A stretch of DNA of 64,000 nt from Liolophura sinensis (lineage: Eukaryota > Mollusca > Polyplacophora > Chitonida > Chitonidae), in the NCBI RefSeq assembly GCF_032854445.1, contig NC_088301.1:12956281-13020280 (forward strand), written 5' to 3'. Position numbers and translations under genes: made by a program. Of this stretch, positions 25,901 through 37,510 are shown in pieces (position 1 is the first letter of the stretch; each line of letters begins with the position of its first letter). A model generated the notes under the pieces. The model searched no databases, had not been told where the DNA came from, and saw nothing but the letters and a program-made list of their open reading frames with translations.

Positions 25901-26854
25901 TCTAGCATAGACATAAGTGAGCTTTAAATTCATCTGTTCATTGGTGATGTTTATTTTCTTGCATGGACCTGTCAGCTTTAGATCTATCTCTTGATCAGTG
26001 ATGTTGCTTTTCTAGCATAGACCTAAGTCAGCTTTAGATCTATCTTTTCATTAGTGATGTTACTTTTCCAGCATAGACCTAAGTCAGCTTTAGATCTATC
26101 TGTTCATTAGGGATGCTGCTTTTCTAGCAAAAACATAAGTCAGCTTTAGTTCTATTTGCTCATTAGGAATGTTGCTTTTCTAGCATGGACCTTAGTAAGT
26201 TTTAGATCTATCTGTTCATTAGTGATGTTACTTTTCTAGCATGGACCTAAGTCATCTTTTGATCCATCTGCTCATTACGGATGTTGCTTTTCTACCATGG
26301 ACCTAAGTAAGTTTTAGATCTATCTGTTCATTAGTGATGTTGCTTTTCTAGCATAGACCTAAGTCAGCTTTAGTTCTATTTGCTCATTAGTGATGTTGGT
26401 TTTTTAGCATGGGCCTAAGTCAGCTGTGGATTATCTGTTCATTAGAGATGTTACTTTTTTAGCATGGGCCTAAGTCAGCTGTAGATCTACCTGTTCATTA
26501 GTGATGTTGCTTTTCTAGCATGGACCTAAGTCAGCTTCAGATCTATCTGTTCATTAGGGATGTGGCTTTTTTAGCATATACATAAGTGAACTTTAAATTC
26601 ATCTGTTCATTGGGGATGTTGCTTTTCTTGCATGGGCCTAAGTAAGCTTTTTATCTATCTCTTCTATAGTGATGTTGCTTTTCGAGCATGGACCTAAGTA
26701 AGCTTTAGATCTATCTGTTCATTAGGAATGTTGCTTTTCTAGCATGGACCTAAGTAAGCTTTAGATCTATCTATTCATTAGTGATGTTGCTTTTCTAGCA
26801 TGGACCTAAGTAAGCTTTAGATCTATCTGTTCATTAGAGATGTTACTTTTTTAA

Positions 26855-27440
26855 CATGGTCCTAGAAAAGCTTTAGATCTATCTGTTAATTAGTGATGTT
26901 GCTTTTCCAGCATGGACGTAGATAAGCTTTAGATCAATCTGTTCATTAGTTATGTTCTTTTTCTAGCATGGGCCTAGATAAGCTTTAGATCTATCTGTTC
27001 ATTAGTGATGTTGCTTTTCCAGCAAGGACCTAAGTCAGCTTTAGATCCATCTGTTCATTAGGGATGTTGCTTTCTAGCATAGACATAAGTAAGCTTTAGA
27101 TCTATCTGTTCATTAGGGATGTTGCTTTTCTAACATAGACCTACGTAAGCTTTAGATCTTTCTGTTGATTAGTGATGTTGCTTTTCTAGCATGGACCTAA
27201 GTAAGCTTTAGATCTATCTGTTCATTAGTGATGTTGCTTTTCCAGCGTAGACCTAAGTCAGCTTTAGATCCATCTGTTCATTAGGGATGTTGATTTTTTA
27301 GCATGGTCCTAGATAAGCTTTAGATCTATCTGTTAATTAGTGATGTTGCTTTTCCAGCATGGACCTAGATATGCTTTAGATCAATCTGTTCATTAGTTAT
27401 GTTCTTTTTCTAGCATGGGCCTAGATAAGCTTTAGATCTA
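26855..27440. repeat. Higher-order duplication of 8 units (~447 bp)
   Basis: CATGGTCCTAGA at 26855 recurs at 27302. It is followed both times by the same rare run of variants (TTAATTAGTGATG, GATCAATCTGTTC, TTAGTTATGTTCTTTTTC, GGGCCTAGATAAGC). Confidence 0.88.
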
Positions 27441-27710
27441 TCTGTTCATTAGTAATGTTGCTTTTCTAGCATGGACCTAAGTCAACTGTAGATCTATCTG
27501 TTCATTAGAGATGTTGATTTTCTAGCATGGACCCAAGTCAGCTGTAGATCTATCTGTTTATTAGTGATGTTGTTTTTCTAGCTTTACATAAGATAGTTTT
27601 ATATCCAGCTGCATGTTTATAGGTCGAATCGGTTTCTACTGAGATAAGTCATCTTTGGAGCTATTAGTTCATTAGCGACGCTACTTTTCTATACTGCATG
27701 GCCATATTGA

Positions 27711-27782
27711 ATTGTTTTTATTGTTAACTGTCAACTTGTCTATATCTCTAGATAATGGTTGTAACCTACACTCAAAAATTTA
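27711..27782. other. Spacer between satellite and SINE
   Basis: About 70 bp of unique AT-rich DNA between the last decayed satellite unit and the full-length SINE. Confidence 0.6.
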
Positions 27783-28063
27783 GGGGCCTCCGTGGCTCAG
27801 TTTGTTAGAGCACTGCTGCAGCGTAATGATCCAGGAGCCTTTCACCAATTCGGTTGCAGTGAGCTTAAGTCCAGCTCATATTGACTTCCTCTCCGGCTGT
27901 AAGAAAAAGGGCCTCCAGCAACCTACTGATGGTTGTGGGTTCTCCCCGGGCTCTGCCCGGTTTCCTCCCACCATAATGCTGGCTGCCGTCGTACAGGTGC
28001 AGTATTCTTCAGTACGGCGTAAAACATCAATAAAAATAAATCAAAATAAACAAATAAAAAAAA
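27783..28063 (+). mobile_element. Family A tRNA-SINE, full length
   Basis: Begins GGGGCCTCCGTGGCTCAG (A box) and passes through GCAGCGTAATGATCCAGG, a diverged B box (GAGCTTAAGTCC), CTCTCCGGCTGTAAG, TTCTCCCCGGGCTC and CATAATGCTGGCTGCC to CAGTACGGCGTAAAAC and an A-rich tail with AAAT units. It is moderately diverged throughout, with no clear target duplication, so it is an older insertion. It closes the right side of the satellite block. Confidence 0.92.
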
Positions 28064-30382
28064 ATGTGTTAATTTCATCAGAAAGTCTGTTGTCCGAGTG
28101 ATGATAGAATGCACGCTGTTGTTGCAGCAGAGTATTCTGTTAAAAATAACACACGTATTCTGTTAATTCTACATAAAAATTGTTAGACTAACAGGATATT
28201 ATGTTGAATATGACACAATAATGTCTTATGATAACTGATTACATTTTAACATCACTCTGACAACAGCTTCTTGTATGCTTTCCATGTCTTACTTATTTTT
28301 GCAGACATATTAATAATATAAAAAAACCAGATTATACATGTTTAGTTTAACTCTCATGTAGATCTGTTCTCAAGTTATTCACCTGTCTATTTTGACATAT
28401 AAACTAGACTCAGTGGTTATTCAGTTGAATTGTCGCATATATACTTCGAATACCTTGAAATACAGTACATATAGCAAACCTTCCAACCCTGTTCTATAAC
28501 AGTACACTAAAGGCTATCTGCGTTGCTCTTTTTAAATAAGGGAAAACTGGCACAGATGCTGAAAGGTTAACTTGAATTTTATAAATGGATGTCATCCTAA
28601 TGATGGATCTGCATTTCAGGGGAGTGAATTATGGCTTATGTTGATATGAACAATAATTAATCTGCTGTTTATAAGTACAAATGTAAATATTCAAATGTTT
28701 CTTTCTGACATGTGACGGAAATTTCGAAATTATTGCACACTTCAATCCACTTACACGACTGCAGCTGCATAAAATGTTGACGTACAGGTTGAAAATAACC
28801 ACAACTGCGTACTGCACTCAAGAAACTTTAGCTTGGCTGTTTTAAATGAGATTATCTCCTAGGGCTTGAATGATCCATATCTTCAAACTTTAACCCATTT
28901 CTTTTGTCACCTTTAAACGGATACAAGATTTTACTAATTAAATATTAATTAGCACCAGACAAATGTTCACTATGAGCGTTCTTCTTACAAATACACGGGA
29001 AGTGCTACACGTCAGAAAACATGTATTATTGCTTCCCACGTGTAACAACGATGACATCACTGGATTTTATGAACGGATATCATGCATGGCCTTCACACAC
29101 ACATGTACAGCTCCAGCTTTTATAACGTTTACGACTGTCCAATATTTTCAAACAAATTTTGTTTTCCTTGTAAATGTCACTCTTCCATTCTCTGGCTCCC
29201 TTTAGATCAATCTATAACTGACGAAAAAAGTACAAGAAAGGTTATTTGAGCACTGTTCCGTGGATGGATGCTCACAGCGCAGCGGGTCCTTGCTGGATGT
29301 TCAAGATACGACCCAGCCGCCATGACATGTACGAGATTTGCCATTTGCCATGAAAAGTGACATACTGTCAGCTATTTGACGTGCGATGCTACAGTGAACA
29401 TGGAATGTCTCAACATCGCCCTACTTTAGTTTTTACGCCCCGTTTTTTTTTTTTGCCCATCTGTCGGGACGTTCTGTGATATTATCTTTGGTGTCGGTTA
29501 TTTTGTTATGGTTTACATGTGTATGGATATGCATCACTTCATATCATCTCACTAACGTCCAGTTTTTCGCCTTGGCAGTTTCTGCGCGTTTACTCTCTAA
29601 AGCCGATAACCTGTCTAATTATGATGGTCAGCCAGATCCTTTACAATGTCCATCCTATCTAACAATCGTTGAAAAAAGGTCCAGCAATTCGTCTCAGAGG
29701 TCGTGCAAAAATGCGGTAAACAAAGCTCGTAGACATATTCTCGCGTGTTCCGCATACTTAGAATAATGGCAGCGCGAGGGAGAATTTGTCAGATCGCGAG
29801 GGAGCATGTGGCCATGGTAGGAATCAAGAATACCAAACAAATAAATTAATGCGCCATGATTTGTGCTACTAGGAAAATGTTTATTATACTATATAATAGA
29901 TGTTTATCATAATACAGTGAAATCGGAATATCATAACATACTTCATATTAAATATTATCAATATAATGTCAGTTAGGCTTGAGGATTGCCTAAACACGAA
30001 GAGTGTGTTTCTGCGTGTGTGTCACGGTTATTCCTTAACACTAGTGTGTCAAGTTAGTCAATCCTTCCATTCCTAAAAGTGAAGGTTATTCTGTCATTTC
30101 ATTCCCAAAAACTAATGTGTCAAAGTTATTCTATCAAATGCCTTCACTCCAAGTTTCTTAAGTTTTACAATGAATATAATTCTGTTGTAAGTAGATATGG
30201 ACATACCGTACAGAGTCTCTAGCGCTCTGCTTCATGATTGTGTCTAACTCCGCTTTACCGTGGACTAGGAGGCTGTATATTCATCGTGATGAATCAGATT
30301 GTCACGTTAAATACATGAACAGCACCAACCAAAGGTCAACTGATATTCCAGGATGATACACGCTTTGAATACTGATTTCACT
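28064..30382. other. Intergenic, no certain feature
   Basis: Holds a 96-codon plus-strand ORF at 29476-29766 with a hydrophobic N terminus that could mimic a signal peptide. No domain is recognised and there is no support from context. Otherwise featureless. Confidence 0.45.
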
Positions 30383-30610
30383 CGGTCGCCTAGCACATTC
30401 CTTACGTCTTTCCAACATCAATGAAAACTGTTGATTGCTTCTCTTTACATGATTCCATCCTATTTTCTTACTTTATATACTTTCTTAGTACTTTGGTGGT
30501 TTGTGTTGAACGTCGTTTTGGGAATTGGCCTTGCGACTATTTACCAGGAACGTCCGTTTTGGTTGATGACTGGTATACGATAGTCTCTGTCGACGCTTAG
30601 TTTTTTTAAC
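30383..30610 (+). repeat. Family D dispersed repeat, copy 1 (coding-like)
   Basis: Aligns with 39921-40150: GGTCGCCTAGCACATTC, TTCTCTTTACATGATTCC, GTGTTGAACGTCGTTTTGG, GGAACGTCCG and TTTTGGTTGATGACTGG recur, with CGCCTAG-to-GTGTTGA spacing of exactly 116 bp in both. In copy 1 one frame stays open for about 50 codons between a TGA near 30422 and a TAG near 30586. It encodes a hydrophobic segment (FLVLWWFVLNVVLGIGLA) followed by ERPFWL. This may be a decayed exon or pseudogene of a membrane protein that was copied around, or a retroposon fragment. The protein family is not recognised. Confidence 0.55.
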
Positions 30611-31465
30611 GTTGCATATGAATGTGATGACTAGTGATACTTATCTTGTATAATTTTGCTATTTATTATTAATACAGGTGACGTCTATTGAATAATAACA
30701 ATTTTCAAAAATATTTATAGTCACGTGACAACAAAACTGACAAATAAAACAAAATGTAATATTTCACACCTAAAAGAAAATTTTTACCCTTGAAAAAAAT
30801 GCTGAATTGATTTAATTTGCTCTAATTTGTGATTGCAACGACATGGAAAGCCATTATTATTGTCTAATGCACTGCGATGAACATGAGTTTATCAGAAAAA
30901 TCTCGCCTATAAATTTACTAAATATCATTTTGAGTGCGGTAATTACTTTAATACCTTGACAAAAATGCTTTCTCCATAATGGTTTTGAAGAAAAGCACAT
31001 TCTTCGTCTAACACAAACACACATTATGCCTAGCATTCAACCGCAAATAGCACATTCTTCGTCTAACACACACACACATTATGCCTAGCACTCAACAGCA
31101 AATAATTCTGCGGATACATGATATGCAACTATCATGACTTTTTTTTTACATTTTTTCACCTTTTTTAACTCTTACTTAAGCCAAGGTGCTAGGAGACATG
31201 TAATTTGTTACGATTGAAGAATGTACATACGCGTGGAATGAAACCCTGAGGTGAACTAACAAGAGGCTGTATTTCATCGGATACACGTGACCATTTACCA
31301 TCTATATGTCACACTCTCGTTGCTGCTCTGTTTTTTTCTGTAGGGTGTAAGTATATTTTTATATTAAAACATGCAATTGTTATTGGTGGTTTCTTTGAAT
31401 CTGGTATTCCATCGTACACATCTGACACGAAACCATCTAATTCGTTCTCTTTTTTTTTCAAAAGG
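30611..31465. other. Intergenic with one 55-bp direct duplication
   Basis: Apart from the tandem pair at 30994-31103, nothing recognised. Confidence 0.5.
30994..31103. repeat. 55-bp tandem duplication
   Basis: Two adjacent 55-bp copies beginning AGCACATTCTTCGTCTAAC and containing ACACATTATGCCTAGCA, with only a few substitutions between them. Recent by appearance. Confidence 0.93.
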
Positions 31466-31629
31466 TTATTTTATTTTATTTATTTATTTGCTTGATTGGT
31501 GTTTTATGCCGTAGTCAAAATATTTCATTTATGCGACGGTAGAAAGCATTTTGGTGGGAGAAAACAGGGTACAGCCAGGGGAAATCCCATGACCAGCCGT
31601 TTATTACTGGTAGACCTCCCCACGTTTTA
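31466..31629 (-). mobile_element. Family A SINE, 5'-truncated, diverged
   Basis: The inverse tail (TTATTTATTTATTTGC), TTGATTGGTGTTTTATGCCG, GCGACGGTAGAAAGCATTT and GGTGGGAG match family A with many substitutions. Similarity ends at AGACCTCCCCACGTTTTA. The tRNA head is missing. Confidence 0.82.
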
Positions 31630-31944
31630 AGAAATAGTAACTACGATATACGATTCTCATAATAGTCCCACCAGGATATGTGTTTTCATTCGCTGGTTTG
31701 TAGGATTGGCTCAAACGCAGTAGGCCTATGACTGGCTTTTGTTATGACTATGGTTAAAAATATTACATTACACAATCACTTCTGAAAAATCAATATGACA
31801 AACGGATTTTGAGCCACACGTCTCACGAAAGTCAACTAAGGCGTTGCGATTGGCTATGTTGAAAGTTTCAACAGCTGACGATTTCGCAATGCCATGCTCA
31901 GTCGTGTGTGGTAAGCGCATGCATGGACTGCGCCGTCGTCTCTA

Positions 31945-32147
31945 TCTGGGTGCAGTTGTCACAAAGGTCCTTAACCAATGAGATCGCGTGTTCGAACCCA
32001 GCTCCTGCATGTTTGACCGGGGCGTTAAATCATGAGGTTTGTCTGTTAAGGGTTGGTGGTGGCTTATAAGAGGCATTACGGTTTCCCCGCACCTAGACCT
32101 GGCGGTTGGCGTATTCTTGAGCACGGCTAAACTAAATATATAAATCC
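31945..32147 (+). mobile_element. tRNA-derived repeat, family C
   Basis: A B-box-like GTGTTCGAACCCAGCTCC lies at 31988-32005. Further on, GGTTTCCCCGCACC and TATTCTTGAGCACGGCTAAA are followed by a short A/T tail. The tail resembles family A but the body does not, so it may be a related SINE sharing the same 3' end, or a strongly diverged copy. Confidence 0.55.
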
Positions 32148-32254
32148 TGCGTATGATAATGATGTGAGAATATTAGATGTACTCATTTACACAGCTACAT
32201 TGTATACGACAGAATCGTATACTTTGGGAGTATTTTTGAAGCTCTGTCACAATG

Positions 32255-34297
32255 TACCTTGTTACACTTTTCCGAAGCACTACCATGCTGTAGTTTCGAA
32301 GAACGTCTACAGTACTGCAGTTTCCCTATCCTTCCCAGAGCATAGGGTACTTTATCACACTTTCTGATGCACTATTACAGTGGAGGCTATTCTGTCAAGC
32401 TTTCTTGATGTGCGGCCATAGTTTTCTTTATTACACCTTCCGATGCAGTGTACTTTGTCACGCTTTCTTGATGCACTACCATAGTTTACTTTATCGTGCC
32501 TTCTGAGGCAGTGTGCTTTGACAAGCGTGATGCTTTACCATCATTGTTTACCATCATGGCGGTAGTGTACTTTATCACGCTATTCTGAAGCACTGCCATA
32601 GTTTACTTTATGATGCCTTTTTTCCTGATGCAGTGTACTTTGTCATGCTTTCTTGATGCACTACTATAGATCACTTAATTATGCCTCTAGAGGCAGTGTA
32701 CTTTGACAAAATTTTCTGACGCTTTTCCACCATGGTGTATTTTATCACGTTTTTCTGATGCACTACCATGGTGTGCTTTATCCCGCTTTTCCGATGCACT
32801 ACCATGGTGTATTTTATCACATTTTTCTGATAAACTACCATAGTGTACTTTATCCCACTTTTCTGATGCACTACCATCACGCTTTTCTGATTCACTAGCT
32901 TGGTGTGCTCTATCACGCTTTTCTGATGCACTACCATGGTGTACTTTATCGCGTCTTTCTTATGCACTACCATGGTGTGCTTTATCACGCTTTCTGCTGC
33001 ACTACCATGGTGTGCTTCATCAAACTTTCTGGTGCATTACGATGGTGTACTTTAACACGCTTTTCTGATGCACTACAAAGGTGTGTTTTATCACGCTTTT
33101 CTGATGCTCTTCCATGGTGTACTTTAACACGCTTTTATATAGCACTACAATTGTGTACTTTATCACGTTTTTCTTATACACTACCATGGTGTTTTTATCA
33201 CGCTTTTTGATGCACTATCATGGTGAGTTTTATCCCACTTTTCTATTGCACTACCATGGTGTGCTTTATCGTGTTTTTATATCGCACTATCACTTTTATC
33301 TGATAAACGACCACGGTGCACTTTATCACGCTTTTCTATTGCATGACCATGGTGTGCTTTATCACATTTTTCTTATACACTACCATGGTGTACCTTATCA
33401 CGCTTTTCTGATGCACTACCATGGTGCGCTTTATCACGCTTTCTTGATGCACTACCATGGTGTGCTTAATTACGCTTTTCTGATTCACTACCATGGTGCA
33501 CTTTATCACCCTTTTCAGAGGGTGTACTTTATCACGCTTTTCTGATGCACTACCTTGGGGTGCTTTATCGCGTTTTTCAGACCTTCCCACTTACGGTCGG
33601 AGAGGAAGCCAGCATGAGCTGGACTTGAACTCACAGCGACTACATTGGTGAGAAGCTCCTGGGTCATTAGGCTGCGCTATGCGCTATGTTTTCTGATGCA
33701 CTATTACAGTGTTTCGTCACGCTTTTCGGATGCACTGCCATGGTATACTTTTTCACGATTTTCTAATGGTGTACTTTATCACACTTTTCTATTCCACTAC
33801 CATGATGTACTTTGTCAGGTATTTGTGATGTACTATTACAGTTTTTCGTTATGATTTTCTATTGCACTACCATATTATGCTTATGGTAAACTACCATGGT
33901 GTACTTTATCACGCTTTTCTGATGCACTACCATAGTGTGCTTTATCACGCTTTTCTGATGCACTACCATGGTGTGCTTTATCCCGCTTTTCTGATGCACT
34001 GCCATGGTGTGCTTTATCACGCTTTACTGATGCACTACCATGGTGTAATTTATCGCACCTTTCTGATGCACTATTCCAGTGTGTTTCGTCATGCTTCTCT
34101 GATGCACTACCATGGTGTACTTTATCACACTTTTCTGATGCATTACCACGGTGTACTTTATCCCGCTTTTCTGATGCACTATTCCAGTGTGTTTCGTCGA
34201 GCTTTCCTGATGCACTACTTTGGTGTAATTTATCGCACTTTTCTGATGCATTATTTCAGTGTTTTCCGTCAGGCTTTTCTGGTGCACTACCATGGTG
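32255..34297. repeat. Minisatellite, 36-bp unit, about 54 copies
   Basis: Typical units read CACTACCATGGTGTGC then TTTATCACGCTTTTCTGATG. As 36 is divisible by three, one frame per strand stays open through runs of units. This gives ORFs of 143 and 179 codons on the plus strand (12-residue repeat around HYHGVLYHAFLM) and minus-strand ORFs repeating HQKSVIKYTMVV. Left-hand copies are the most diverged. A second unit type (CACTATTCCAGTGTGTTTCG) is interspersed at 34060-34270. A SINE fragment interrupts the array at 33579. Confidence 0.95.
33579..33687 (-). mobile_element. Internal SINE fragment within the 36-bp array
   Basis: Carries AGACCTTCCCACTTACGG, AGAGGAAGCCAGCATGAGC, GGACTTGAACTCACAGC and AGCTCCTGGGTCATTAGGC, ending in a broken GCGCTATGCGCTATG. 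It lacks the SINE tail on one side and the first ~20 bp with the A box on the other. Both junctions run directly into satellite sequence. Confidence 0.88.
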
Positions 34298-35859
34298 AAT
34301 ATAGCATTATGAGGAACAAGGAAAAAATTGAATTTTCATGTATAATCGGGTACGATTCATGCCAGGGTTCAAATATTAAAATAATTAATAAAATAAAATA
34401 ATGTACTAGATATAAATGACTACAGCATGGAGAGTGAAACAAGTGCAGCTGGTTGGATCTTAAATGATCACCCGTAACCTGCATGTGCAATCCCGGGTCA
34501 GTTTATCTACATGTAATCTGACTTTATCTGTTGGTATTGATGTTTGAATAAATAGTGGCAACTTATACGTTCCCTAGCGGCATGGCGCCAGTAGAATTAA
34601 AATGCAGCGATGTTAATTACACTCTGTTGTTTGTCACTGATCTAGTATTTTTCCCGTGCTGTGTCGTGTTGTAAACATTTAAGCACACGCATGGTGTTGT
34701 ACGTAAGCATACATGCGTTCATCAAGAGATGCACTTTAATTATTTGTTTAATTTAATAAACAGTACATAAAGTCAAAATCTTATCCCTAATTTTTTGTGT
34801 GTGTGTTTTGTTTTCATTTCATAAGTTTTTTTCTAACTAATTTGTGGGTTTACAAGTCTGGAAATAATTAACATTCTTTGTCATGAGTCGAAAAGTTATG
34901 GCGCTGAAGTTGGGACAAAACACGCCTTCTATTTTCTGATACCACGCATTTGTCGCGGCACGGATTAATGGGGCTAAAGCCCGTGCCAATTTTCACAACA
35001 GCCCTCATCGCTGCTCAAACTACCACTGAAGCAAAACATTCCCTTGATAAAGGTGACATCGTTAAGTGTTTAAGGACCGTGATTCAGAATAAGAAATGAC
35101 AAAATTGACACGGGAAACAACGCCCCGGGTTTTAGAAGAAAAAAACATATATTTATTACATATATAAATACCCAAGGTGGGGTCTTACAGTTGTCCTGTC
35201 ACTTTATCGTAACCCGCAGGTAATTAGTTGAGCCGTGCATTAGAATTCACAGCACATAATGATTTCTTGTGGGTGTTACCGTTTTAAAACACCTCCTCAT
35301 GCCGAGCCCAAAACTGATGTAATTGGAAAGAACGACTGACAGTTAACAGTGTCATTAAAATCAACTGAGGAGATGACGTTAATGAAAGATGGTACGTGAA
35401 GACAACGGAGAATGTAATGTCAATCTGGAAAATTGCCAGACTGGAATATTTCCTTGCCCCGTGGAAAGTTCCATTAGCTCACCGCGTTCGGGCAAGTCAA
35501 CACAGTGCCGTTACATTTACCACACAGTTTGTTCCTGTAGTGAAGTCGCAAAAGCCTTTCGCCGTGCGCAATTGCCAACTGTTAGCATTTGTCATTAGAA
35601 GAGGGTTCAGATCAGTTGGACCCTTGGATACCCTACTGATTCACCCTGTGACCCACAGACTGATTTGTCAAATGCATCAGTGGAAAGTTAAACGAAAAGC
35701 CCAAGGACGATGTTCAAATCAGTCACAGTTTTATTGACTGATTTATTAAAAGATACCTTTTTCTGAGCACCCTAGCAAAACAGTAAGACAAAGCATCAGA
35801 CACAAGAGATTGATCAATTAGCTAACACAAAACATTGCTATCTGAGTGACAAACCTAAT
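34298..35859. other. Intergenic, nothing recognised
   Basis: No repeat family or RNA seen. Overlapping plus-strand ORFs of 69 and 113 codons near 35389-35737 have no recognised domain. Confidence 0.45.
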
Positions 35860-37460
35860 CAGCCATAAAGAGCATTAACGACTTGAGAACACAGCGCCGT
35901 AGTAAATATAGAGAAAAACACCATATTTTTGTTGCGGAGACACACGTAATCAGACAGAAAGAACATTACCGACTTGAGACACGTAATCAGCCAGAAAGAG
36001 CATTGCCGACTTGAGAACAGAGAGTCGTAGTGAATGATCAATAGGGAAAAAACTATATTTCTGTTTTGGGGGACACATGTAATCAGCCAGAAAGAACATT
36101 ACCGACCTGAGAACAGAGAGCCGTAATAAATGATCCGTATAGGGAAACACGCTATATTTCTGTTTGGAACACAGAACACAGCCCCGTAGTAAATATAGGG
36201 AAAAACACCATATTTTTTTGCAAAGACACACATAATCAGCCAGAAAGAGCATTACCGACTGGAGAACACGGAACCGTAGTGAATGATCTACATAGGGAAA
36301 CACACTATATTTCTGTTTTGGAGACACACATAATCAGACAGAAAGAACATTACCGACTTGAGACACAGAGCCGTAGTGAATGGTCAAAAGGGAATCACAT
36401 TACCATTCTGTTTGCGGGACACACGTAATCAGCCAGAAAGAGTATAACTGACTATGAACTGGGAGGCATAGTGACTGATCATTATGGTGAGACACTACAT
36501 TGCTATCTGCTTTACACACCGAATCAGACAGAAGAAGCATTTGGCCTACAGACTTACGATCTAAGAGACTTAAGTGACTGATGAATTGTGTAAGACACTA
36601 CATAACTGTCTCGGTAACACACCGAATCAGACAGAAGAAGCATTTGGCCTACAGACTTACGATCTAAGAGACTTAAGTGACTGATGAATTGTGTAAGACA
36701 CTACATAACTGTCTCGGTAACACACCGAATCAGACAGAAGAAGCATTTGGCCTACAGACTTGCGATCTAAGAGACTTAAGTGACTGATGAATTGTGTAAG
36801 ACACTACATTACTATCTGAGTAACACACCGAATCAGACAGAAGAAGCATTTGGCCTACAGACTTACGATCTAAGAGACTTAAGTGACTGATGAATTGTGT
36901 AAGACACTACATAACTGTCTCGGTAACACACCGAATCAGACAGAAGAAGCATTTGGCCTACAAACTTACGATCTAAGAGACTTAAGTGACTGATGAATTG
37001 TGTAAGACACTGCATTACTATCTGAGTAACACACCGAATCAGCTAGAAGAAGCATTTGGCCTACAGACTTGCGATCTAAGAGACTTAAGTGTCTGATGCA
37101 TTGGGTACAACACTACATAACTATCTGAGTGACACACAAAATTAGCCAGAAGAAGCATTTGGCCTACAGACTTGCGATCTAAGAGACTTAAGTGGCTGAT
37201 GCATTGGGTACAACACTACATAACTATCTGAGTGACACACAAAATTAGCTAGAAGAAGCATTTGGCCTACAGACTTGCGATCTAAGAGATTTAAGTGACT
37301 GATGAATTGTGTAAGACACTGCATTACTATCTGAGTAACACACAAAATTAGTCAGAAGAAGCATTTGGCCTACAGACTTGCGATCTAAGAGACTTAAGTG
37401 TCTGATGAATTGGGTACAACACTACATAACTATCTGAGTAACACTGAATCAACCAGAATT
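35860..37460. repeat. Tandem array, 103-bp unit, uniform on the right
   Basis: From 36520 the landmark CGAATCAGACAGAAGAAGC recurs at 36623, 36726, 36829, 36932, 37035 and 37138, always 103 bp apart. Each unit contains TTTGGCCTACAGACTT, CGATCTAAGAGACTTAAGTG and ACACTACATAACT. Between 35860 and 36480 related but diverged units (TAATCAGCCAGAAAGAGC, ACCGACTTGAGAACA, GAATGATC) have irregular length. Two sub-variants (CTGTCTCGGTAAC and CTATCTGAGTAAC) are interleaved. Confidence 0.95.
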
Positions 37461-37510
37461 AACTGTTAATCAAATGACTCCTCATTATAACTCCTTATAT
37501 ATTCCAAGCT

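Larger units (their letters stand above)
20788..27710. repeat. Large satellite array, 56-bp unit, about 123 copies
   Basis: The unit contains AGCTTTAGATCTATCTG, TTCATTAGTGATGTTGC, TTTTCCAGCATGG and ACCTAAGTC. It repeats head to tail for 6.9 kb. Variable positions recur in set combinations (TCAGC/TAAGC, TCCAGC/TCTAGC, ATGG/ATAG, GACC/GGCC, ATCTATC/ATCCATC). Edge units are the most diverged. Each unit has TAG, TGA and TAA; since 56 is not divisible by three, all frames are closed and no ORF of reporting length occurs between about 20720 and 27800. No spacers separate units, so this is a satellite, not a CRISPR. Confidence 0.97.

Noticed and set aside
20788-27710. CRISPR array
   Set aside because: Units are contiguous with no unique spacers, no cas genes are present and the context is eukaryotic.
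29476-29766. Secreted 96-residue protein
   Set aside because: Only a hydrophobic N terminus supports it; chance hydrophobic starts are common in AT-rich DNA.
33114-34401. Repeat protein with a 12-residue period
   Set aside because: The 36-bp minisatellite is open on both strands, with arbitrary starts and frame changes between blocks; no supporting signals.
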